Below the pieces are notes generated by a model. That model had not been told where the DNA came from, did no database searches, and saw only the letters and a list, made by a program, of their open reading frames with translations. 64,000 bases of DNA from Larix kaempferi (lineage: Eukaryota; Streptophyta; Pinopsida; Pinales; Pinaceae), in contig BSBM01000252.1 of assembly GCA_027924585.1 (NCBI GenBank), forward strand, positions 8,432,001 to 8,496,000. The letters run 5' to 3'. Numbering within the stretch: position 1 is the first letter of the stretch; every line of letters begins with the position of its first letter. The position numbers and the translations under genes are program-made. Positions 47,901 through 55,743 of this stretch are shown here, piece by piece.

Positions 47901-48632
47901 CTCATGGATGTGGTCCGTGATATGGGTAGCCGTGTTTTGTCTACAAGATAGAAGGATCTCAACGCCCGCGTCATAGCGGACAGGTAACTGGAAGAACTGC
48001 AGGAAGGTAGAGGCAAGGGAGGCAAAGGTGGCGTGGGTCCCATGTGGTTGCTCAATATACCATTTGGCTGCAGAGCCAGTAAAGGTGCGCTGTAAGAGAC
48101 GGAGGCGAACAGAGTCATCCACGATGGAGTTAGAGGAACACCATAGGTGGAAAGACATGATATGGTTTTGTGGGTCCTCACCGGCCTTACCCTCAAACTT
48201 AGGGATGTCTGAGGGAAGCTTGGTAGGCATATGAGGCCATGCAGGGTCGTGTCGAATAGGATCGTTGGTCAATCTGGCCAGGTCAGGTAGGTTGAGGCTA
48301 GCCATGAATGGCAAACTGGAAGAAGGATGTGACACAGTAGTGCTTTGGACCAAGTTGGGGCCAGTGCCCCCAAGTGGAGGGACAAGATTTAGGGTGGTGC
48401 CCCCAAGTGGGGGAACTGAGGTAGTGGAGGATGGTCCAGCACCACCATGGATAGTGTGAGCCACTGATGTAGTGGGGATAGGTATTCCCGCTGCGGGAAT
48501 AGGTACTGTAAGGGGAACAGTAGTTGAGGGTCCCATGGAGGGCATACCCAAAACCGGTGTAGTAACTGGTGTAGTGGTGGATGTGCCACCAATGGTCCCT
48601 ATGACAAACGGAGTGGAAGTCGTGCCAGCCAT
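41946..48632 (-). CDS. Tat-like Gag-Pol polyprotein, open
   Basis: 2228 residues from the first in-frame ATG (48632). The frame is already open from 48892 but holds no ATG there. Gag is at about 140-300 (KFEGKAGEDPQNHIMSFHLW; WYIEQPHGTHATF). A Pro/Gln-rich stretch follows. First knuckle CSICGVYGHYTHAC starts at 548; protease IIDEGAS has D794. Two more knuckles follow the protease: CSLCDELGHATHQC at 1101 and CAICGIYGHYSHHC at 1155. RT has YLDD with D1525/D1526. In RNase H the first catalytic aspartate is replaced (LYVSASEHAVSGVL, S1672). Only about 60 residues separate it from integrase, too few for a second RNase H. Integrase has HSGACGGH, CHNC and the triad D1950, D2010, E2046 (35-residue gap). 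It ends LKRFYP without a chromodomain. No stops or shifts. Confidence 0.95.
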   Translation of the reverse strand: MAGTTSTPFVIGTIGGTSTTTPVTTPVLGMPSMGPSTTVPLTVPIPAAGIPIPTTSVAHTIHGGAGPSSTTSVPPLGGTTLNLVPPLGGTGPNLVQSTTVSHPSSSLPFMASLNLPDLARLTNDPIRHDPAWPHMPTKLPSDIPKFEGKAGEDPQNHIMSFHLWCSSNSIVDDSVRLRLLQRTFTGSAAKWYIEQPHGTHATFASLASTFLQFFQLPVRYDAGVEILLSCRQNTATHITDHIHEWRRRRSLCKIKLDDRIFLDWFLKSLLPIIAKDVASERPQSEEEAILKAQQFDLIYAQSGYLYTIIPDAPRGESSQHDAPGASHAADGIICRVSSHPQPFSIARPTPGPDLSRATSQSGATNSYAPMTHHHSHGPSCPPQCFGYATPAYAPPVAPQSYYHPQAAPAPAPSQAQPAYYPPQAAPAAHPQPAPQPYQQSPQVAAPAQPQPTYHPPQPAPAPAQPQNPPAAQGQVYAQQNSQQNQNNQRNQGQQNRGKGRNRGNNQPADQAGQPANPPDNNNAAPANQNADRPPKQAKNPNLRTNHPCSICGVYGHYTHACPHLERARQLWVDEAHRQGHAAPQAPPNPPQPQQPPLVLQNPLPTQGVVNTQPLAPQANVQPQQQQITYAALDQPMFDSGTHHLLMMSSADVNLQTRRNQYGSTSEATPTDKPTNAHPTDQALRIPPPPIDGAAKAPRFPLRRINNNPNARAASNYNIVDDLAQSPTAMSALEVLKNCPSQRKTLLSAIGGIDPTDSHLMAFDLDQSEPRLPSSLAFQVTVSVRNLVIHRCIIDEGASTCVMSTFVWQKLGSPPLQQSTTALRAYDGRSAQPQGLLANVPVQLGGKTVLIDIEVINAQLDYNLLLGRCYMYAMRAVASSVFRTMMFPHDRRVVKIDQLTYYDPSAPAAPENVLPMVEKPVSPATTSFVSSTGPGVYSDASMTSTFQSIPPPSSTPEMSDLCTLSHDNLPTNNQPPLLPKPPLVPSHIGFTPIHTIPFLVPPSGVVSAPVMATLCLPGLTLGLPVWYLSPPVRPPTPDVVLQPVQPMATTSQPPPGVSTPSSSTTPPPTPKPTGGRGPQPYTAVPPPKTVKNPPVFRAPPKCSLCDELGHATHQCPQLPALQKHMQMLDDDPNIPTVELNPTPKPKDKSLRTNHSCAICGIYGHYSHHCPDLPDYRAALYEMNNLDLETAPPTIEEIYPPDSSPSGEVNTIYMISSTTTPSSTDLTTQTFRTDEEILEALTAPDYPWDDMHHRSYFIPEASSSSSATQYAVESKDFLPTKVDWFKDPIPAPDAFEEGNMANISPVIQVDIAAPGRAPELITLGAFCSQQEIEDYTNLFKEFRDVFAWSYTEMPGLDPAIIEHHIDTWPDVPPVHQKQHPIHPSKLPAVKAEIEKLRTAGFIYPIAYTTWVSNPVPVNKKQGTLRVCTDFRDLNHACPKDNFPTPFIDQLIDACAGHEVLSFMDGFSGYNQIQIRKEDQYKTAFTTPWGTFAYRVMPFGLKNAGATFQRAMTYCFHDLVHILLVYLDDLTARSRKRSDHLNDLRQVFLRCRKYQIRLNPHKCVFCVTAGRLLGFIVSQKGITVDPLKFQAILDLPSPRMLRQLQSLQGRSNFLRRFVPDYATTVHGFLRLLRTHIPFVWDEQAEAAFEALKKALTQAPLISPPDFSQDFILYVSASEHAVSGVLVQEDASHQEHVIYYVIQTLSGPPLRYPYEERLALAVVFSVQKLRHYILMSHTTVVADSNPMVYLLNRRLLQGRVGKWVIILQEYDLTFKTPKSTKALALSQLITDLPSLLPAKPISDELPDHHLFTISSDDPWYGDILLYLHTQKFRPKVTRNGRRRIRHQASRYLLLGDVLYRRGVDTILRRCLTHEEAEHVLNDCHSGACGGHFSGMATAQKVVRAGYFWPTLFIDCITAVKHCHNCQLFAPKARTPPAPLHPVVTVGPFCKWAIDFMECRPQSANGHKYIDVAVDYFTKWAEAMPTFNCTADTAARFFFNHVIARFGVPKQLVSDHGSHFEDAVWRELSTLLKYEHQFSSAYYPQGNGQVEAINKILKTILQRTVDKHKSNWHHMLFPALWAYRTSTKTATGFTPFHLVHGVESVLPIECQIPALQIAVELLPDTSPIEQRLLQLEQADEDRRATLQNIEAAKNRSKADYDKHVHPRTFHEGDLVLAYDQAHDKTGKGKFESMWQGPYVVQTCLGKGAYILADSEGRPLRNPRNGLYLKRFYP

Positions 48633-49950
48633 GGGGCTAGTAGGGGCAGTGTAAATAGGGTTCTCAGACTCTTCGTCAGAATCCGAGGTAAAGTAAGGGG
48701 CGTCACTATGCGGTGACGGAGTCCTACGTCGCTGACGAGTGGAGTCAAGTGACAAGGCTCTAGATCTGTGATGAGTGGTATCAACGGACAATGATCGGAA
48801 TCTATGACGTGTGGTGTCAAGAGAACCGTGCTGTGGGGGCTCGCCCCTGAGGCGCCGAGAATGTCTCTGGGACTCAATGGTGACAGATGGTGTCTAATCT
48901 CTGTGGGTTGAGGTGAGTCTAAAAACAGCTCAAAAACCCTAATGCAACCGAGTGTGCAGAAGGAGAGCTAAAAAACAAGGCACTCAGGCCAACAACCAAC
49001 TCAAAACACCCACTGCAACAGCTGTGCTACAATAGGTGGAGTAACAACAAAGATGGTCAGAATACCAACAAGCAGCAAGTTTCCTAAAAAGAAAAAATGG
49101 TGGACTCACTAGACCAAAGGGAGGTAAAGGAGCATGCAAACACCTAACTAAAAGTATTCTGACTCAACTAAACATATCCTCTGCAAGGTGATGAAATCCA
49201 AGTCAGACAATATGAGTAGGAAAGCCAAGTGGCTATGATATCCCCCTACCGGGAGGGATACCGGGTAGTCAATCCTAGAAGAATGGCAACTAAGATACCC
49301 CGTTCATGACACGTCCAGAAAGGTGAATCTGTCGTTTAGTTCGTTGACCGCAATACCCCTATACAGGGATATCCCACGAACCGCGAAAGGTAGCCCTTCG
49401 GTTACTGAATGGAGTGCGGTATTCCACTCAGGCCTCCGGAACCAGTCTCCCGACTTCAACCCTCCTAAGGGAGAGGCCCTCTGACAAACTGGTCGTGACC
49501 GTGCCAAAAAGTACTAGGGGATTTTGGTTCCCTATTTGGACAACAACTATGTCTCAAGTGAAAGTGACCGAGGGGTGTTATTGGAAGCCTATCCCCCCGA
49601 CCCTACCTAACTACAATGATTCTTTTGTGTTCCCCAAGTGGGGTTAGAATGTTGGTTCAATTAGGTACTTTTTAAGGCTCACTTGATTTATGTGACAGAG
49701 TGTGTGCTCGTGAGGTGATGAACCCAGAAATAGAAGTGCCACAAGGGGGGCAACTTCCAATCTGTCAATAACACTGAAATTGAAAGTTTAAATTGCAAAA
49801 TTTTCTGAATTTAAAAATACTGAAATTTTAAAAAAAATTCTGTAAAGGGAACAGAAATTATGTTGCAGAAAGGCTGTAAGGAAGTGAGGCTGCAGGTCGG
49901 ACAGAGGGTTGTTCAGATGCAGAAAATATTGCAGCAAAAAGGGGCTGGGC
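48633..49950 (-). other. Tat-like element 5' leader, proximal part
   Basis: Non-coding leader. From 48892 to 48633 it is open in the polyprotein frame and reads a repeated peptide (SLDTTRHRFRS, SVDTTHHRSRA, SLDSTRQRRR). The remainder to 49950 has no supported frame. Confidence 0.55.
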
Positions 49951-49969
49951 TCAAAAAAGGAAAAGAGCA

Positions 49970-50365
49970 GAAATCAGACCGCGGGTTTGTGGCGAAACAG
50001 AACAGGCAGCCCGCGGGTTTGAGGGAAACAACGGCGGTCAGGTCGCGGCTTTCGGGCCAACAGACGCAGTCGGGACGCAGTAAATAGGGAAAAAGACGCA
50101 GTCGGGTCGCGGCAAAAGGGCTAACAGACGCAGTCGGGACGCCCGAAAGAGGCAGAAAGCCGCAGTCGGGACGCGGGAAAATGGCCGACAGGCGCAGTCA
50201 GATCGCGGCAAACAGGCTGATTAGCCACGGTCGGATCGCAGGTAACAGACTTGAATCCGCCGGCGAGGCGTCGGAAGCAGTCTGAGAGTCGCGGTCGGAT
50301 CGCAGGTAAAGGCCGGAAAGGCGCGGTCGGGACGCGACTGCAGAGAGAAAAGACGCGGTATGCGG
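49970..50365 (-). repeat. 32-bp GC-rich minisatellite in Tat-like leader
   Basis: At least five adjacent units of 32-33 bp begin with CGCAGTCGGGACGC or variants (about 50063, 50095, 50127, 50159, 50191), with looser units on both sides. CpG density is far higher than in the rest of the window. Confidence 0.8.
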
Positions 50366-50424
50366 CGGACGAAAGGGACAGCCGAAAGTAAAAAATTCAA
50401 AACGGAAACCAGAAATTCAAAATC

Positions 50425-50441
50425 TAGGGGAGTCGCCAAAA
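50425..50441 (-). other. Primer binding site, Tat-like element
   Basis: Next to the 5' LTR the minus strand reads TTTTGGCGACTCCCCTAGAT. TGGCGACTCC is the type of site that some Tat/Ogre elements use with an arginine tRNA. The exact tRNA is inferred, not checked. Confidence 0.55.
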
Positions 50442-50442
50442 C

Positions 50443-51148
50443 TGTGGCTAGGGTTTTACCCCTAGCTTGTGCAAATGAGCACCTACTAAGGAGAATGGAC
50501 TCCTTAGTAGCAGTTCAGTAAATTAAACTAATTAAGCTAAAACAGAAATTAAATTACTTCTAAAATATGCATGAAACATAAACATCAAATTTAAATAAAT
50601 GGCTTTTTTGTATTGAAATTACCTTCAATGTGAAGGTTTGATGGAGCCCTTTGTAGTGTCCAAGAGGATGCTCCAAGCTTCAATATGCTCCTTCTCCTTC
50701 TCCAATGATGGGAATGGGCCAAAAGTGGCTCTCAAGGTGAAAGTAGTTCAATGGTGAACTAGGGTTTCGAGAGAGATTTTGGCAGAGTAAGGGTGCTTGT
50801 GATTGTGGATATGGAATAAGGGATCTCCATCACCTATTTATAGTTTTTTGGTGGTGGAGTGCTGACCCATGGTTTTGGGAAACACATGGTTTTGTGCAGC
50901 TGTATAGGGTTTTTTCCTCCTTTTCCTCATTATTTTATATTTTTTATTCCCTTTTTAGGGGATTTTTGCTATTTTTGGAGGAAAAGGGGGTTTTTTAGCC
51001 TTTTTTAGGCTATTTTGATGGTTTTGTGGCCTTTTGGAGGCTTTTTAATGGGGTTTTTGGGGTTTTTAAGGGAAATATGGTAGGAAAATGGACAAATGAG
51101 CCATATAATGTGGTAGATGAGGTAGTGAACACTTTTTGGGTGTTAACA
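50443..51148 (-). repeat. 5' LTR of Tat-like element
   Basis: 706 bp, identical to the 3' LTR except for one T/G change and one missing 20-bp unit. Contains the promoter TATA box. Confidence 0.95.
50834..50843 (-). promoter_or_regulatory. TATA box in Tat-like 5' LTR
   Basis: The minus strand reads CTATAAATAG, a near-consensus plant TATA box, 300 bp into the LTR. The 3' LTR has the same site near 39077-39086. Confidence 0.6.
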
Positions 51149-51153
51149 AGCGT

Positions 51154-53935
51154 CAAGGGGATAAGACCCTAGTGACATTGCAACGGATATCAATGATGTA
51201 AACCAAGCACAATGTGTGCTGCAAGGATGCAAGAGATATGTCATTCACATAGATGTGATGAAGGAGGATTCATGTGTCAGAATAGATCATGTATTGGCGG
51301 TAAAAGAGTTTATGGATGTTTTTCCAAAAGGAACTGGCCAAGTTTCCATTGAAGAGAGAAGTCAACTATAAAATTTCTCTTGTTCTTGGAGCCACCTCAA
51401 AGTATCCAAGGCACCTTACCAATTTGGAACAAATGAGATTGGTGAGAATAAGATGTAGTTGCAAGATTTACTCAACAAAGGATTCCTATGGACTAATGTT
51501 TCCCCTTGGGGCGCATCGGTGTTATTTATTAGGAAGAAGGATGGTACTTTCCGCATATGCATCGACTATTAACAATTGAAGAAAGTTACCTTAAAAAACT
51601 GGCATTTCTTAGGATGGGTGATTTTTTTAATCAACGAAAAGAAGCAAAGGCAATCTAAAAATTGGATCTAAGATCAAGCTATCATCGTATTAAAGTAGAA
51701 GAGGTAGATATTTAGATGAACATATTTAGTACTCATTGTGGACACTATGAGTTCTTAGTGCTACATTTTTGTTTGACCAATGCATTGATAGTGTTCATGA
51801 TGCTGATGAATTATTTGCTTTAAAAATAATTGGATTAGCTTGTCTTGGTATATATTAGTGACATCATATTTGTTCTCAAAGTGAGGAGGAACACTAAGGG
51901 GATCTTTAGATAGTTTTGTAGATATTGCAAAAGCATAATTTGTGTGTAAAGTATGCCAATTGTGGATTATTCAAGGAAATATAGTACTTGGGCCATGTCA
52001 TATCATAAAAAGGGTTGAAAACAAAACCTAAAAAGATCAAGGCTATATCTAGTTGGCCTACTCTTAAGAATGTTGCAGAGGTCAGAAGCTTCTTGTGTTT
52101 GGTAGGATATTACAAAATATTTGTCAAGGGCTTTTAGGAGATTGTGTACCATTGGCAAAGTTACAATGTAAAGGGGAAAAATTGTTGTGGACAAAAATAG
52201 ATGAAGAAAGATTTTGGTTCACTACTAAGTCACCTATGTTAGTTTTGTCAAATTTTTAGAAGGAATTATTGTTGTCCATTGATACCAGCATAGAAGGTAT
52301 TCGTAGGGTGTTGATGCAAGAGCACACAATAGTTATTTATGAGTCTAAGAAGCCAAAGAAGAATGGGAGGAATCATCTCACTCACGACTTGGATCTCTTA
52401 TCTATAGTACATGCTTTAAAAGTATGACACCACTATGTAATCAAACATAAGTTCAAGTTGTGTTCCAATCATGAGATTTTGAAATACATACATACTCAAC
52501 AACAATTGAATTCCATGTAGTGGTAATATGTGGAGTTTCTTAGTAGTTATGGTTATGAAACCTTCCACATAAATGATAAAGAGAATAGAGTAGTAGATAC
52601 GATGAGTTGAAGAAGACATTTAAGTGCAATTTCATGGGCTTGGTCAAATTTAAGAGCTATGATCAAGATGCGTTTTATAAATGACAAGTTGTTTCACAAG
52701 GTAATTCAAGATTTATTGAGAGGAGAAAATTGGAGTAAAAAGCACATCAAGGAGTGTGAGGATTACCACATGGAAAGGGACGGGTTTTTTTCTTTAATAA
52801 AATGCATGTGCTTGAGCAATTAGATCTATAGAAATTGATATTTCATGGAGCCCAAAATGCTCATTATTTTTTGGCCTTCCATGTTACTAAAGGACATATA
52901 TGAGCATGATAAGCTGTATTATTGGCTACATCTAAAAGAAAACACGAGTAGCATATTTGGCAAGTCTTTATATTATCATAGGATCAACGTGGAACACTAG
53001 AATACAATAGGGAAGTTGAATACTTTAAGCCTTCCTTACTAGAAATGGGAGGAAATAACTATGGATTTTATCACAAAGTTACTAAGGATTTCCAAAGCTA
53101 ATGATTCTATCTTTGTGGTGGCACACTTTATTTTGATAAAGACAACCCACGATGCAATGATGTAGCCTATATATTTATCTAGGAATTGGTAGGTTGTATG
53201 GTGTGTTGAAATCATAATTTCATGCTAGGATCCAAAATTTTGGAGAAATTTGTTTTAGGAGTTGCACAACAAATTGAGTTTCAATATAGCTTATCATCCA
53301 AAGCCAAATGGCTAGGCAGAGAGAGTGAATCAAGGACTAGAAGACATGGTCTGCATGTGTTTGATGAAGCAACCAAGTAGGGAAGACTATCTTCCACTTT
53401 TGTAATTTGCCTACAACAATGGTTACCACCTGGAAGAAGAGCACATTTTAAGCCATGTATGGGAAAAAATTCAATTCATCTGAAAGTTGAGATAACTTAG
53501 ATATGAGGAATACTCATGGTAGTGGGACCTTAGAGGAAATGGAAAACATAGTTAAATTGGTACAAAAAATAATGAAGGTTGCACATGACAAAGAAAAGAG
53601 CTATGTTGATTAAAAAAAGACAGAGCAAAGCTTTTAGCTTGGTGAGAAAGTATTTCTCTGGGTAAAACCAAATACAAGTTCTTTGAGGTTGGGTAAAAGG
53701 AGGAAACTAGCATCAAGATATTGTGGACCTTTCAAGATTTTGAAAAGATTGTTGTGGTAGCTTACGTATTGGGTTCAACACATCACCTAGATATTCATGA
53801 TGTGTTCCATGTATCTTTACTTAGAAGGTACATAATTAATCTAAGCCATATCCTGGACTTTTATGGCATACATATGGATGGCACAATGGAGTTTGGTACT
53901 GAGCCCTTAAGGATTGTTGGTACTAAACAATAATG
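51154..53935 (+). pseudogene. Dead family B chromovirus pol, copy 2 (3' part)
   Basis: Continues the Gag/protease remnant at 37245-38685 across the Tat-like insertion. Readable pieces: KEFMDVFPK...KFPLKREVNYKISLVLGA (51300-51400), [52 protein letters not shown] (RNase H), FHINDKENRVVDTMS, WEEITMDFITKLLR (integrase), and THHLDIHDVFHVSLLRRYI at the C-terminus (53721-53933). Stops and shifts occur every few dozen codons. It pairs with 31030-33966. Confidence 0.8.
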
Positions 53936-54074
53936 CCTATGGATCAAAGTTATACTGGGCTAGAGTTAAATGGAGTCATTATTCATAGTAGGTTGATGAT
54001 ACATGGGAGTTGGAGTTTAAGATGAGGGGACTATACCCTTACTTGTTTGCTAATGATTAGCTCCAACGACGTGG

Positions 54075-55511
54075 CTTCTATGAAGGGGGAGGTGTTATAA
54101 TACCCCATTTTGCTTCCTAGCTTATTTTTATTACAGTTGTTGCTAGAGAGCACATTTTGATCTATTATTCATATTGACATTATTATTTGATACTTGCATA
54201 TATTTTTTCACATCAACCCTTAATGCTATGTCAATTTGCTATCCATCATTATGTTATTTTGAGTAATATTGTGCACGAGTCCTATGAAATTACTATTGCT
54301 ATTAAAAATGTATTATGCTTGGGATGAGCCCAAATTGTTAAATTATGTACATGTGAATACTCTAGTGTTGATGAGATTGCAAGGTTATTGTTCTAAGATG
54401 AGGGGACTATACCCTTCTTTGTTCACTAATGATTAGCTATAAGGACATAACTTCTCTAGCGAAGAGTTGTAATACCCCTTGTTGCTTCCTAGCTTACTTT
54501 TATTATAGTTGTTGTATGAGGACACATTTGATTAGTGGATATTATTATTGAGTTGAACCTAAAGGTTATGTCATTTTGTTATAGATTATTATGTTTTTTG
54601 GAGTACTTTTGTGCACATGAGTCTTATGAAATTATTATTGTTATTTAGAGATGCATTATGCTTGAGATTAGCCCAAAATTTTCAATTATTTGGATGTCAA
54701 TACTATGATGTTGATGAGATTGTCAGGATATTAATTTCAAGACCCACATTGACTTATGCCAAGATGTTGGGAGCAACTTGAAAAACCTAATATCAAAAAT
54801 ATTGTGAACAAACACCTTAGGAAAGAATTCAACTCAATGGGGATGACCTAAGCCTAGGTTTTGTTACCTTATGGGGTAGTAAATGTCATTAATACTTGGC
54901 TTGGGTAATGTTATGCTCCTAAAGTGAATGAAGGTTTGTAGCCCAAAGGGGTTAGGATTATAATTTGGTGAGTGACTTTTATGTAACCTATTCATTTTAC
55001 TAGAACCCTAATTTTTCCGTAGACCTATTTGTGAGTTATAATTAACATTCTTGGGGATTAGATGGTGCGGGGAAAGAAAGTTATTTTCATTGTTCTTAGT
55101 GAGAAAAGGGTGTTGGGATATTTTGTTGTGAAAATAACAGAAGCCTAGTTTTATGTGTTGTTGAAACCTGTGAGTTCTTGGGAACAGAACAAGTTGGTTT
55201 CCTTTAGTTGTTTACAATTTGTTTTCAATCTATACACTGCCAAACAGATCAATCTAAGTCTGTAGATAAGGTTGGGAGTATCAAGGCCTACTAGAGGCAT
55301 GTTGCCCAGATTCCTAGATTGGTTGAAGAGCTCTAGTGTTGGAGTTCTTGGGAAAAGAACAAATTGGTTTCCTTTAGTTGTTTACAATTTGTTTTCAATC
55401 TATACACTGCCAAACAGATCAATCTAAGTCTGTAGACAAGGTTGGGAGTATCAAGGCCTACTAGAGGCATGTTTCCCAGATTCCTAGATTGGTTGAAGAG
55501 CTCTAGTGTTG
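54075..55511 (+). repeat. Family B chromovirus 3' LTR, copy 2, decayed
   Basis: Follows the purine tract GAAGGGGGAGG (about 54085) with TAATACCCCATTTTGCTTCC. A second, weaker tract and LTR start lies near 54460-54490 (GAAGAGTTGTAATACCCC). It matches the copy 1 LTR in block order. Confidence 0.6.
55172..55511 (+). repeat. Tandem duplication, 2 x 170 bp
   Basis: 55172-55341 and 55342-55511 differ at only a handful of bases. Each begins GAGTTCTTGGGAA and ends AGCTCTAGTGTTGGA. Copy 1 of the LTR has a single version, so this arose in copy 2. Confidence 0.9.
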
Positions 55512-55743
55512 GAGGTGTTGAACTACAAGAAAAAAAGGCCTCATAATTAATTCAAAACAATATTTCCTAGTACATCAATCCATTCTAAAACAATGTTAAA
55601 GCTTCATAAAATCTCAAGTAAATGATGGATATTGCATGACAATAAACAATATTATGATTGGTTGCAATTCAAAAAAACATAAAGCATACCACAATTTCAA
55701 AAATAAAGTTGTAATTATATATAACACTAGAATCATAATTGAA
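55512..55743 (-). other. Probable 3' untranslated region and flank of the GH27 gene
   Basis: AT-rich sequence between the chromovirus LTR and the stop codon of the GH27 gene. No clear AATAAA was found on the minus strand. Confidence 0.4.

Larger units (their letters stand above)
38686..51148 (-). mobile_element. Very young Tat-like Gypsy retrotransposon
   Basis: This 12,463-bp element on the minus strand is flanked by perfect AGCGT target duplications (38681-38685, 51149-51153). The LTRs (726 and 706 bp) differ by one base plus one 20-bp repeat unit. It carries one long open polyprotein frame with domain order Gag, protease, RT, RNase H, integrase and no chromodomain. The RT wording (CTDFRDLNHACPKDNFP, FMDGFSGYNQI, VYLDDL) is that of the Tat/Ogre-Athila side of Gypsy. 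Its primer site is not methionine-type. Both untranslated regions are long and tandemly repeated, as known for Tat elements. It is inserted into the dead family B chromovirus. Confidence 0.95.

Noticed and set aside
42063-48654. Many plus-strand and off-frame open frames of 60-190 codons opposite the Tat-like polyprotein
   Set aside because: They are shadows of a GC-richer coding strand and none shows a domain or independent start context.
48633-48791. Extending the Tat-like polyprotein to a TTG at 48791
   Set aside because: TTG is not a usual plant start. The first in-frame ATG is 48632. The upstream opening is reported as a finding instead.
49970-50365. CRISPR-like spaced repeats
   Set aside because: Units are contiguous and degenerate with no unique spacers, inside a plant retrotransposon leader.
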